Shown piece by piece: positions 1 through 7,053 of a stretch of DNA of 64,000 bases. Origin of the DNA: Nannocystaceae bacterium. GTDB taxonomy: Bacteria; Myxococcota_A; Polyangia; Nannocystales; Nannocystaceae. Made by a program: the position numbers and the translations under genes. Location of the stretch: positions 1 through 64,000 of the forward strand of contig JAIBBS010000018.1 of NCBI GenBank assembly GCA_019694555.1. The letters run 5' to 3'. Under the pieces are notes generated by a model, which saw only the letters and a list, made by a program, of their open reading frames with translations, was not told where the DNA came from and made no database searches. The first letter of the stretch is position 1; the number at the start of each line of letters is the position of its first letter.

Positions 1-1
1 C

Positions 2-832
2 GAGGCCCAGGCGCGCGCGCAGGCCTCCGATCGCGACGCGCTGCGTGCCGCGCTCGCACGGGCCCAGGACGCGGTCGCGGCACTGGGCGAGGCGGCGCGG
101 CCCGAGGCGCTGCAGACCCTCGCGGCCGACGAGCACGCGCTCGCGGACGCGCGCGCGCAGCTCGATGCGCTGGCGGTGCAGCTGGCCGAGGTCGGCGCCG
201 AGCTGCAGAAGGCCGAGGGCAGCCTCGAGCAGCTCGGTGGCGCCGGCCTGCGCGAGCGGGCGCAGGACACCCAGGCCGCGCTGGTGGTCGCGACCGATCG
301 CGAGCGCGAGGGCCAGCTCGAGGTCGAGGCGTGGCAGCTGTTGCGCGACACCTTGCGCGCGGTCGAGGCCGAGCAGGGCCATCATCTGGGCAACGCGCTC
401 GCGGGTGCGGTCGAGACCCGCCTGCGCCGACTCACCGCGGGTGGCTACGCGCGGCTCGAGCTCGATCGCGATCTCCGGCCCGAGGGCCTGCGCATCGCCG
501 GCGCTCCGCGAGCGCTCGACGTGCTGTCCGCGGGCCTGCGCGAGCAGCTGGCCACGCTGGTGCGCCTGGCGATCGCCGAGCACCTGCGGCAGGTGCTCGT
601 GCTCGACGATCACCTGTCGCAGACCGATCCGCGCCGCGTCGACTACTTCCGCGATCTGCTGCGCGAGGTCGCACAGCGCGTGCAGATCGTGGTGTTGACG
701 TGCCGCCCGCTCGACTACCTGCACGAGCGCGAGCTGCCGGCCGCCGGCGAACACTGGCGCGGCAGCGACGATGGCCTCGTGCGCGCGATCGATCTCGGGC
801 GGATCATCGCGCGCGCGCCCGTCGGTGGGTGA
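2..832 (+). CDS. C-terminal part of an SMC/RecN-like coiled-coil ATPase (5' truncated by window)
   Basis: The reading frame is open from the left edge, so only the last 276 residues are visible. The first ~100 residues are Ala/Glu/Arg/Gln-rich with heptad character, typical of a coiled-coil arm. The C-terminal part carries an ABC-ATPase head: LSAGLREQ resembles the LSGG signature, and VLVLDDHLSQTDPRR is a Walker B plus D-loop with HLSQTD. The downstream segment VVLTCRP looks like an H-loop-type strand. These features place it with SMC/RecN/SbcC-like DNA-repair or chromosome-organising ATPases, but the N-terminal Walker A is outside the window, so the exact family cannot be fixed. No downstream partner is coupled to it; a 369-bp non-coding gap follows. 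Confidence 0.75.
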   Translation, partial: EAQARAQASDRDALRAALARAQDAVAALGEAARPEALQTLAADEHALADARAQLDALAVQLAEVGAELQKAEGSLEQLGGAGLRERAQDTQAALVVATDREREGQLEVEAWQLLRDTLRAVEAEQGHHLGNALAGAVETRLRRLTAGGYARLELDRDLRPEGLRIAGAPRALDVLSAGLREQLATLVRLAIAEHLRQVLVLDDHLSQTDPRRVDYFRDLLREVAQRVQIVVLTCRPLDYLHERELPAAGEHWRGSDDGLVRAIDLGRIIARAPVGG

Positions 833-1201
833 TCGCTGCCGTGGACAGCGGCGGGTCGCTGAACGAACGGCGAGCAGGTGCCCGGGCGTCGCACCTGACA
901 CGCGCGTCGCACTGACACGCGCGTCGTGTCGGCGCCCGCGCCTCGACCCGCCCGGGAGAGCCCTCGGTCGGGCGGCGGATCAACGCGAGGCTGTGGGCCG
1001 CGCCGCGGTTTGTGCCGCGCGCACCGTTGCGGATTCCGTACAAACCTCGCGCGACGGCTCGCCGAGCGGAGTTGGGGCCGCTCGCCCACGCCTCGCGGCG
1101 CGGCCCAACGCTTCGCCCGAGTCCTTGCAATCGCTCGCGGGGGACCGCACACTCCGACCGCCTTCGCTTCCATTTTCCTGGAACGGACCAAAGGACATCA
1201 C
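833..1201. other. 369-bp intergenic region with a short direct repeat
   Basis: There is no convincing gene here. A 14-bp direct repeat (TGACACGCGCGTCG) occurs at 896-909 and 913-926. Near the right end, TTCC (1168-1171) and GGAA (1180-1183) flank an AT-richer core, and AAAGGA lies just before the next start, so the last ~40 bp probably hold the leader of the lipoprotein gene. Nothing else stands out. Confidence 0.5.
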
Positions 1202-1816
1202 ATGCGTATTCGTTCACTTGCACTCATGGCCTCGATGACCGCGCTGTTCGGCTGCCCCGCCGACGACAGTGGTGACGATGGCGCTTCCAGCGGCTCGGCT
1301 TCGGCCACGGCGACCGACTCGGCTTCGGCCTCGGCGACCGACTCGGCTTCGGCTTCGGCGACCGACTCGGCTTCGGCTTCGGCTTCGGCCTCGGCTTCGG
1401 CGACCGACTCGGCTTCGGCCACGGCGACCGACTCGGCCTCGGCCTCGGCGACCGACTCGGCCTCGGCTTCGGCGACCGACTCGGCGTCGGCCTCGGCGAC
1501 CGACTCGGCCTCGGCGACCGACTCGGCCGGCAGCAGCAGCACCGGTGCCGACAGCGGCACCACCGGCGGTTCCGCCGAGTGCGAGCTGTACTGCAGCACC
1601 TTCATCGCGACGTGCAGCGACGGCCAGGGCGGCGCGGATCCCTACGCCGACATGGACGAGTGCATGGGCGTCTGCGCGACGTGGGAGCTCGGCACCGAGG
1701 GCGACACCAGCGGCAACACCCTGGCGTGCCGCGGTTACCACCTGATGATGGCGCTCGGCGATCCCGAGACCCACTGCCCGCACGCGGACGCGGACGGCTC
1801 GGACGTCTGCGTCTGA
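1202..1816 (+). CDS. Repeat-rich lipoprotein with C-terminal Cys-rich domain
   Basis: The protein is 204 residues. ATG at 1202 is chosen because an AAAGGA ribosome site lies directly upstream and a lipoprotein signal peptide ending in ALFGC (Cys18) follows immediately. Residues ~30-115 are a low-complexity linker built from Ser-Ala-Ser-Ala-Thr-Asp blocks. Residues ~125-204 form a compact domain with eight Cys (C.LYC, C.DG, MDECMGVC, TLACRGYH, THCPH, VCV), which would be disulfide-bonded outside the cytoplasm. I infer a surface-exposed or periplasmic lipoprotein in which the repeat acts as a flexible stalk. The function of the Cys domain is unknown. A strong terminator follows. Confidence 0.85.
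   Translation: MRIRSLALMASMTALFGCPADDSGDDGASSGSASATATDSASASATDSASASATDSASASASASASATDSASATATDSASASATDSASASATDSASASATDSASATDSAGSSSTGADSGTTGGSAECELYCSTFIATCSDGQGGADPYADMDECMGVCATWELGTEGDTSGNTLACRGYHLMMALGDPETHCPHADADGSDVCV
1296..1530 (+). repeat. In-frame tandem repeat encoding Ser-Ala-(Ser/Thr)-Asp stalk
   Basis: Degenerate copies of a TCGGC(C/T)TCGGC(C/T)TCGGCGACCGAC unit are iterated about ten times. Unit length varies by multiples of 6 bp, so the reading frame is kept. This is the kind of array expected to expand and contract by slippage, changing stalk length without frameshifting the lipoprotein. Confidence 0.85.
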
Positions 1817-1856
1817 TCGGATCGGACGCGCAACCCATCAGGGTCGCGACTCGAGA

Positions 1857-1887
1857 GGGCGGTCTCCCCGTGGGGGCCGCCCTTTTT
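1857..1887 (+). terminator. Rho-independent terminator of the repeat lipoprotein gene
   Basis: GGGCGG at 1857-1862 pairs with CCGCCC at 1877-1882. The enclosed loop can extend pairing (CCCC with GGGG), and TTTTT follows at 1883-1887. This is the clearest intrinsic terminator in the window. Confidence 0.85.
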
Positions 1888-1960
1888 CGTGGCCGCGATC
1901 ACGCAAACGGTCCCGCGCGGGGTCGACCGCGGACGGACCGGGTGAGAGACTCGGGCACGG

Positions 1961-2872
1961 ATGCGTGGCATTGGCTCGGTGGTGGCGCTGCTGATCGCAG
2001 GGTGCTTTGCCAATGCGCCCACGGTCGGCGGCGCCGACTCGACCGGCGCAGAGACGACGCGCGGCTCCGACAGCGGCCCCGACAGCGGCGAGGGCTCGAC
2101 GACGGGCACGACCACGTCGTCGACCAGCGAAGGCGCGACGACCGAGAAGACCGACAGCACCGGCGTCACGCCGCTGGACATGGGCAGCCCGCTGCAGAAG
2201 CACGGCGAGCTGATGATCCGCGCCTCGCTGGCGTCGCAGCCGGGCTCGATATGGCGAGTTGGCTTCGGCGGCGGCGCCGAGGGCTGCGCGCCGATGGGTG
2301 AGCCCGAAGGTCCGTGCCAGAGCTTCCGCTGTCCCACCGCGGGCGAGCCCACGCCGCACGCCGGTGCGATCGCGCTCAACCGCGCCGGTGGGCCGTTGGG
2401 TGCGCCCGCGCTGCCCGACGAGCTCGGACACTATCCACCCGTGCCCTACGCCGAGACGCCCTTCGGACCCGACGACGAGGTCGAGTTCGTAGCGGACGGT
2501 GCCGAGGTGCCCGCGTTCTCGGGCTCGGTGATCGCACCCGCGGCGCTCAACCTGTTGCAGTCCGGCGCGGACACGGTGCCGTCGGCGACCGCGGGCCTCG
2601 ACGTCACGTGGGCCCCGGCCGCGGCGGGTCAACGTGTGACGCTGCGGATGCGCGCCGCGGATCACCTGCTGGCGTGTTCGGTCGGCGCCGACACCGGCAT
2701 GCTGCAGATCCTGCCCTCGAACCTCGCCGCGTTGTCGGGTGCGTACGACTACGCCGTCGCGCTGGAGCAGGGCACCGAAATCGTCGCGGGCGACTGGATC
2801 GTGCAGCTCACCGTGGGCGTGGTCGTGCGCGGCGCCGACGACGAAGCCGTCGCCGGCATGGTCTCGTTGTGA
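1961..2872 (+). CDS. Lipoprotein, paralogue of the one at 4246-5145
   Basis: The protein is 303 residues with a lipoprotein signal peptide (LLIAGC, Cys15), followed by a Thr/Ser/Gly/Asp linker to ~residue 65. The mature domain shares its layout with the lipoprotein at 4246: GCF.NAP.VG after the lipobox, a W...FGG..EGC segment with paired Cys, a GHYP-type turn, a WTA/WAP beta segment, and a C-terminal stretch ending in a (D/E)...VAG motif. It is therefore probably an all-beta secreted domain. I do not recognise a family or function. It lies 41 bp before the P450 start, so co-transcription is possible. Confidence 0.8.
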   Translation: MRGIGSVVALLIAGCFANAPTVGGADSTGAETTRGSDSGPDSGEGSTTGTTTSSTSEGATTEKTDSTGVTPLDMGSPLQKHGELMIRASLASQPGSIWRVGFGGGAEGCAPMGEPEGPCQSFRCPTAGEPTPHAGAIALNRAGGPLGAPALPDELGHYPPVPYAETPFGPDDEVEFVADGAEVPAFSGSVIAPAALNLLQSGADTVPSATAGLDVTWAPAAAGQRVTLRMRAADHLLACSVGADTGMLQILPSNLAALSGAYDYAVALEQGTEIVAGDWIVQLTVGVVVRGADDEAVAGMVSL

Positions 2873-2912
2873 ACCACCGCGGTGCCCGAGCTCCGGGCGT
2901 ACAATCGCCGCC

Positions 2913-4235
2913 GTGGTGACCGCACTGCCCGATGGGCCCCGCAACCGCCTGCTGAGCACGATCAAGGTGCTGCGCTCGCCCTTCGTCGATCTGCCGCGGT
3001 GGCTCGCGCGCTACGGAGACCCGTTCACGATCCCCACGGTCAACGGTACCGTCGTCATGACCGGCGACCCTGCGCTGGTGAAGACCATCTTCGCGGCGCC
3101 GCCGTCGACCTACCTGCCGTGGGGTGTCGACGCGGTCGCGCCGATGCTGGGTCCCGGCTCGGTGCTCATGCTCGAGGGCGATCGCCACACGCGCGAGCGC
3201 AAGCTGTTGATGCCGCCGCTGCACGGCGAGCGCATGCGTGCACATGCGCAGACCATGGCCGAGGTCGCCCGTCGTCACCTCGCGGCGGCCGACGGGGCCT
3301 CGCGCGTGATCGCGATGGACCTGATGCAGGCGATCTCGCTCGAGGTCATCGCGCGCGCGATCTTCGGCGCGCAGAACGACGCGCAGGCGCGCGCGCTCGA
3401 GCACGCGGTGCTCGACATGATCGCCGCGGCGTCGCCGATGTTGTTCTTCATGCCGTTCCTGCAGCGCGACTTCGCCGGCCTGGGTCCGTGGGCGCGGTTC
3501 CGGCGCGCGCTGGCGCAGCTCGACGGCCTGCTGCAGGAGCGCATCGATGACGCGCGCCGACACCCGCGCGCGGACCTGTGCGGCCTGCTGGTGGCGGCGC
3601 GCGACGAGGACGGCGAGGCCATGCGCGACGCCGACATCCGCGACGAGCTGCGCACGATGCTCTTCGCCGGCCACGAGACCACCGCGATCACGCTGGCGTG
3701 GATCATCGATCTGCTGCACCGCCACCCCGAGTGGCTCGCGCGCGTGCAGGCCGAGATCGATGCGCTGGGCCCGGCGCCGGATCCGATCGCGTACACCAAC
3801 CTGCCGACGCTCGATCTCGTGTGCAAGGAGGTCATGCGGCTGTACCCGATCGTCACCGAGGTCCTGCGCAAGCTGCGGGAGCCGCTGCGGCTGGGCGAAT
3901 GCGAGGTCCCCGCGGGCATCGGCGTGTGCGCCGGCATCCTGCTGGTGCATCGCAACGAGGCGCTGTACCCCGAGCCCGAGGCGTTTCGGCCCGAGCGCTT
4001 CGCCGAGCGCCGCTTCGCGCCGCACGAGTACCTGCCGTTCGGCGGCGGCGATCGGCGGTGCCTGGGTGCCGCGTTCGCCTCGTTCGAGATGCGCATCGTG
4101 CTCGGCTGCGCGCTCGCGCGCCATCGCATCAGCTTGCTCGACGAGACCCCGCCGCGGCCGGTGCGACGCAACCTCACCCTGGCACCTGGCGGCGGCGTGC
4201 CGATTCGCGTGAACGACCGCGCTGGGCTATCATGA
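2913..4235 (+). CDS. Cytochrome P450
   Basis: The protein is a 440-residue heme-thiolate monooxygenase. GTG at 2913 is taken as the start because it lies past the preceding stop and gives a normal-length bacterial P450. Visible signatures, in order, are: the C-helix region HTRERKLLMPP, the I-helix oxygen-binding motif AGHETT, the K-helix ExxR in EVMRLYP, the PERF meander, and the heme loop FGGGDRRCLG with ligand Cys383. It has no N-terminal anchor, so it is probably soluble and needs separate ferredoxin/reductase partners, none of which lie nearby. The substrate cannot be read from the sequence. It is flanked on both sides by paralogous lipoproteins and overlaps neither. A link to the polyene locus 3 kb downstream is possible but unsupported. 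Confidence 0.93.
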   Translation: MVTALPDGPRNRLLSTIKVLRSPFVDLPRWLARYGDPFTIPTVNGTVVMTGDPALVKTIFAAPPSTYLPWGVDAVAPMLGPGSVLMLEGDRHTRERKLLMPPLHGERMRAHAQTMAEVARRHLAAADGASRVIAMDLMQAISLEVIARAIFGAQNDAQARALEHAVLDMIAAASPMLFFMPFLQRDFAGLGPWARFRRALAQLDGLLQERIDDARRHPRADLCGLLVAARDEDGEAMRDADIRDELRTMLFAGHETTAITLAWIIDLLHRHPEWLARVQAEIDALGPAPDPIAYTNLPTLDLVCKEVMRLYPIVTEVLRKLREPLRLGECEVPAGIGVCAGILLVHRNEALYPEPEAFRPERFAERRFAPHEYLPFGGGDRRCLGAAFASFEMRIVLGCALARHRISLLDETPPRPVRRNLTLAPGGGVPIRVNDRAGLS

Positions 4236-4245
4236 ACGTCATCGC

Positions 4246-5145
4246 ATGATGTCGCGCGCATGGTTGGTCTTCGGGTTGCTCGCGGGGTGCTTCAGCAACG
4301 CGCCGCAGGTCGGGCAGACCGCCAGCGACGGCAGCAGCACCGGCAGCGGCGGCAGCGGCAGCAGCAGCGGCGGCACGGGCACCGGTGACTCGTCGACGGG
4401 CACCACCGCGGCGTCGTCGGACGAAGGCACCGCGGACGGGAGCACCGGCGGTCCGACGCCGCCGCAGGTCGGCACCATCTACATGAAGGCCGTCGTCAAC
4501 GCGCAGAGCAAGTCGACCTGGCTCGCGGCGTTCGGCGGTCCACCCGAGGGCTGCGAGCTCACCGGTGGCGCCGGGGAGTGCGCGACGTTCTCGTGCGGCC
4601 CGATGCCGCCGATGGTGCCGGACGCGGGCCCGATCGAGTACGCAATCAATGGCTCGTGGCAGCCCGCGCCGCTCACTCCCGACAGCGGCGGACACTACCC
4701 GGTCGAGACGCTCGAGACGCTGCCGTTCTCCGAGGGGGACATGATGGTGGGCTTTCGTGCACCCGGCAACGGCGTGCCGGAGTTCATGGTCCAGCTGTCG
4801 CCGCCGCCGGCGTTGACGGTGCAGCAGGCCGGCAACGAGATCCACACCGGCGCGCCGATGGGCTTCTCGTTGACGTGGACCGCCGGCGCATCCGGCGACA
4901 CGGCGGTGCTGCGGCTGCGTCAGCAGGGCGTCATGCTCTACTGCTCGGTGCCCGCGGAGTCGGGCGCGCTGACGGTGACGCCGCCGAGCTACGCGGATCT
5001 GGGCTCGGGCGAGGTCGCCTACGAGCTGACCATCGAGCACGACGCGCCGGTGACCGCGGGCGGCTGGAACGTCACCGCGACGTTGGCCCTCGCGGCACAG
5101 AGCTCCGACAACACTCCGGTCGCCGGTACCTTCATGCTGCCGTGA
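4246..5145 (+). CDS. Lipoprotein, paralogue of the one at 1961-2872
   Basis: The protein is 299 residues with a signal peptide and lipobox (GLLAGC, Cys15), then a Gly/Ser/Thr-rich linker to about residue 65. The mature part is predicted beta-rich and matches the 1961-2872 protein segment by segment, including GCFSNAPQVG, W...FGGPPEGCE, GGHYPVET and a final VAGTF strand. It begins 10 bp after the P450 stop, so the three genes probably form one unit. The function is unknown. Its last 14 bp overlap the convergent symporter gene. Confidence 0.8.
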   Translation: MMSRAWLVFGLLAGCFSNAPQVGQTASDGSSTGSGGSGSSSGGTGTGDSSTGTTAASSDEGTADGSTGGPTPPQVGTIYMKAVVNAQSKSTWLAAFGGPPEGCELTGGAGECATFSCGPMPPMVPDAGPIEYAINGSWQPAPLTPDSGGHYPVETLETLPFSEGDMMVGFRAPGNGVPEFMVQLSPPPALTVQQAGNEIHTGAPMGFSLTWTAGASGDTAVLRLRQQGVMLYCSVPAESGALTVTPPSYADLGSGEVAYELTIEHDAPVTAGGWNVTATLALAAQSSDNTPVAGTFMLP

Positions 5146-6583
5146 CGCGCGGCTGCTCGCGTCGCGCGACCACGAGGTAGACCAGCCACGCCACCAACGC
5201 GCTGGTGAACGCCATCGGCAGCGGCACGCCGGTGCGATCGAGCCATGGCGACGCGAAGCTCTCCCAGCCCAGCGTGAAGTGCAGCAGCCACAGGCCCGTG
5301 CCCACGATCATCGAGGCCAGCGCCGCACGCTCGCCGCCGAGCTGCGTGCGCAGGCCCATCAGCAGCGGCACCAGCAGCGACACCAGCCCCAGCTCGTACG
5401 CGCTCTCGAGCAGCTCGTAGGCGCTCTTGCCCAGGTACGCCGTCGCGATCGACACCGCGGTGATCGCCACCACCGACCAGCGGTTGAGCCACAGCAGGTC
5501 GACCGCGGGCCAGCGCGGGTGCAGCAGGTTCTGCGCCAGCACGCTCGCCGGCGAGAGGATCGCGCTGTCGATGGTCGAGAGCACCGCCGACATGACCGCG
5601 AGCACGAACAGCACCGCGGCCCACGGCGACAGGAACAGGCCCGCGAGCAGCGTCATCGTGGCCTTGTCCGCGAGTCCGGGCGCGACCAGCTCCGCGGACA
5701 GGCCCAGGGTCAGCGTGAACACACCCAGGCCGAAGTAGGCCACGCCCGCGATGTGGCACGCCCACATCGCGGTGCGCTCGCTCTTCGACGCGAAGATCCG
5801 CTGCGTCAGATCCTGGCCCGGCAGGTTGCCCAACGCGCCGACGCTGACGACCCCGAACCACGCCATGAACTCGGGCAGCTGCGTCGGCACCAGCGCGAGC
5901 CGGTGCTCGGGCGTGCGATCGACGAGCGCGTCGAAGCCCTGCAGCACCGAGCCCTGGCCCAGGTCGCCGAGCACTGCGACCGCCAGCACCACCAGCCCGA
6001 TCGCGACCACGGCGATCTGCGCGGCGTCGGTGATCGTCACCGACCACATGCCACCGAGCAGGGTGTAGATCATGCCGACGATGGCGACCACGAGGATGCC
6101 GACGGTGGGATCGAGCCCGAAGATCAGCTGCAGCAGGTGCGACAGCGCCACGAACTGCGCGGCGATCCAGCCGAAGTAGGTCGGGATCATCAGCAGCGCC
6201 GACAGCTGCTCGGTGCGCGCGCCGAAGCGCAGGCGGTAGTAGTCCGGCAGCGTGAGCAGCTTGAGCCGCCACAGTGGTTTGGCCAGCAGCCACCCCGCGA
6301 GGAACAGGCACAGTCCCGCGCCGATCGGGTCGAGCGCGGCGCCGACCAGGCCGTGCGCGCGCACGGTGTCGGTCGCGGTCAGCATCGCGCCGGCGCCGAA
6401 CCACGTCGCGAGGATGGTCGCCCACGCCAGGTGCAGCGGCAGCCGGCGACCGGCGACCATGAAGTCCTCGTGATCGTGCACGCGGCTGCGCGACCACCAG
6501 CCGATGCCGATCATGAGCACCGTGTAGGCGATCACCGTGACGCCGAGCAGCTGCGCGAGCTCGGTGTGCGCGAAGTCGGCCAA
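5132..6583 (-). CDS. Sodium:solute symporter (SSS) family permease
   Basis: The protein is 483 residues with about 13 hydrophobic segments throughout. The N-terminus (IGWWSRSRV...DFMVAGRRLP) is the usual SSS opening, in which TM1 is followed by the D(F/Y)..AGR loop. Further SSS hallmarks are ATWFGAGAMLTATD, LTLPDYYRLRFG, a GGMWSVTITDAAQ segment and the conserved SAVLSTIDSAILSPAS helix, whose Ser/Asp pattern fits the Na+ site. I infer uptake of a small organic solute driven by sodium; the substrate (proline/pantothenate/sugar-like) cannot be assigned. It is a single gene, convergent with the lipoprotein to its left. Confidence 0.9.
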   Translation of the reverse strand: MADFAHTELAQLLGVTVIAYTVLMIGIGWWSRSRVHDHEDFMVAGRRLPLHLAWATILATWFGAGAMLTATDTVRAHGLVGAALDPIGAGLCLFLAGWLLAKPLWRLKLLTLPDYYRLRFGARTEQLSALLMIPTYFGWIAAQFVALSHLLQLIFGLDPTVGILVVAIVGMIYTLLGGMWSVTITDAAQIAVVAIGLVVLAVAVLGDLGQGSVLQGFDALVDRTPEHRLALVPTQLPEFMAWFGVVSVGALGNLPGQDLTQRIFASKSERTAMWACHIAGVAYFGLGVFTLTLGLSAELVAPGLADKATMTLLAGLFLSPWAAVLFVLAVMSAVLSTIDSAILSPASVLAQNLLHPRWPAVDLLWLNRWSVVAITAVSIATAYLGKSAYELLESAYELGLVSLLVPLLMGLRTQLGGERAALASMIVGTGLWLLHFTLGWESFASPWLDRTGVPLPMAFTSALVAWLVYLVVARREQPRVTAA

Positions 6584-6728
6584 CGCTCGATGCTACCGCG
6601 TCCCGCGGCCCGTTTCGCGCCCGCGATCCCGGCCCGCGGTCCGAGCCGGCACTGGCACGGCGGGCCGTTGGACGCGATGCAATCGGGTAACCGCCCCCGT
6701 GCCCGCGGTGTTGCCCGCGGTGGTCCCC

Positions 6729-6935
6729 ATGCGATCGTACCGCTCCCTCGCACTGCTCGCGTTCCCGCTGGTCCTCGGTGCCCTCGGTCTGGGCGCGGTG
6801 CTGCTGCGCGGACGGCTGGCGCCGCACGCCGAGCTCGACCTCGGCATCGCGATCGCCTGCGCGCTGCTGGCGACCACGCTGGGCTGGTTCGCGGTGCTGC
6901 GCACGGGCGGCCAGCCCTCGGCCGCCATGGACTGA
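6729..6935 (+). CDS. Small two-helix membrane protein
   Basis: This is a 68-residue reading frame starting at ATG 6729. It has two hydrophobic segments (residues ~6-25 and ~37-56) separated by a short charged turn (GRLAPHAELD). It is divergent from the symporter and sits 118 bp before the exporter gene. No family is recognised. Its size and topology fit a small integral membrane accessory protein. Confidence is moderate because such short frames arise easily at this GC content, though the helix pattern and clean N-terminus favour a real gene. Confidence 0.5.
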   Translation: MRSYRSLALLAFPLVLGALGLGAVLLRGRLAPHAELDLGIAIACALLATTLGWFAVLRTGGQPSAAMD

Positions 6936-7053
6936 ACGCCGACCGGTGAAACCGGCGCTGCCGCTGGCCGGGCACACGCAGCGCAGCGTGCTCGCCGTGG
7001 ACCCGACCCGATTGTGACCCGTCGCTCGCGGCGCGGCGCGGGTTTTCGCTATC

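Noticed and set aside
1296-1530. Possible CRISPR-like array
   Set aside because: The repeats are adjacent, degenerate and coding in frame, with no unique spacers and no cas genes nearby.
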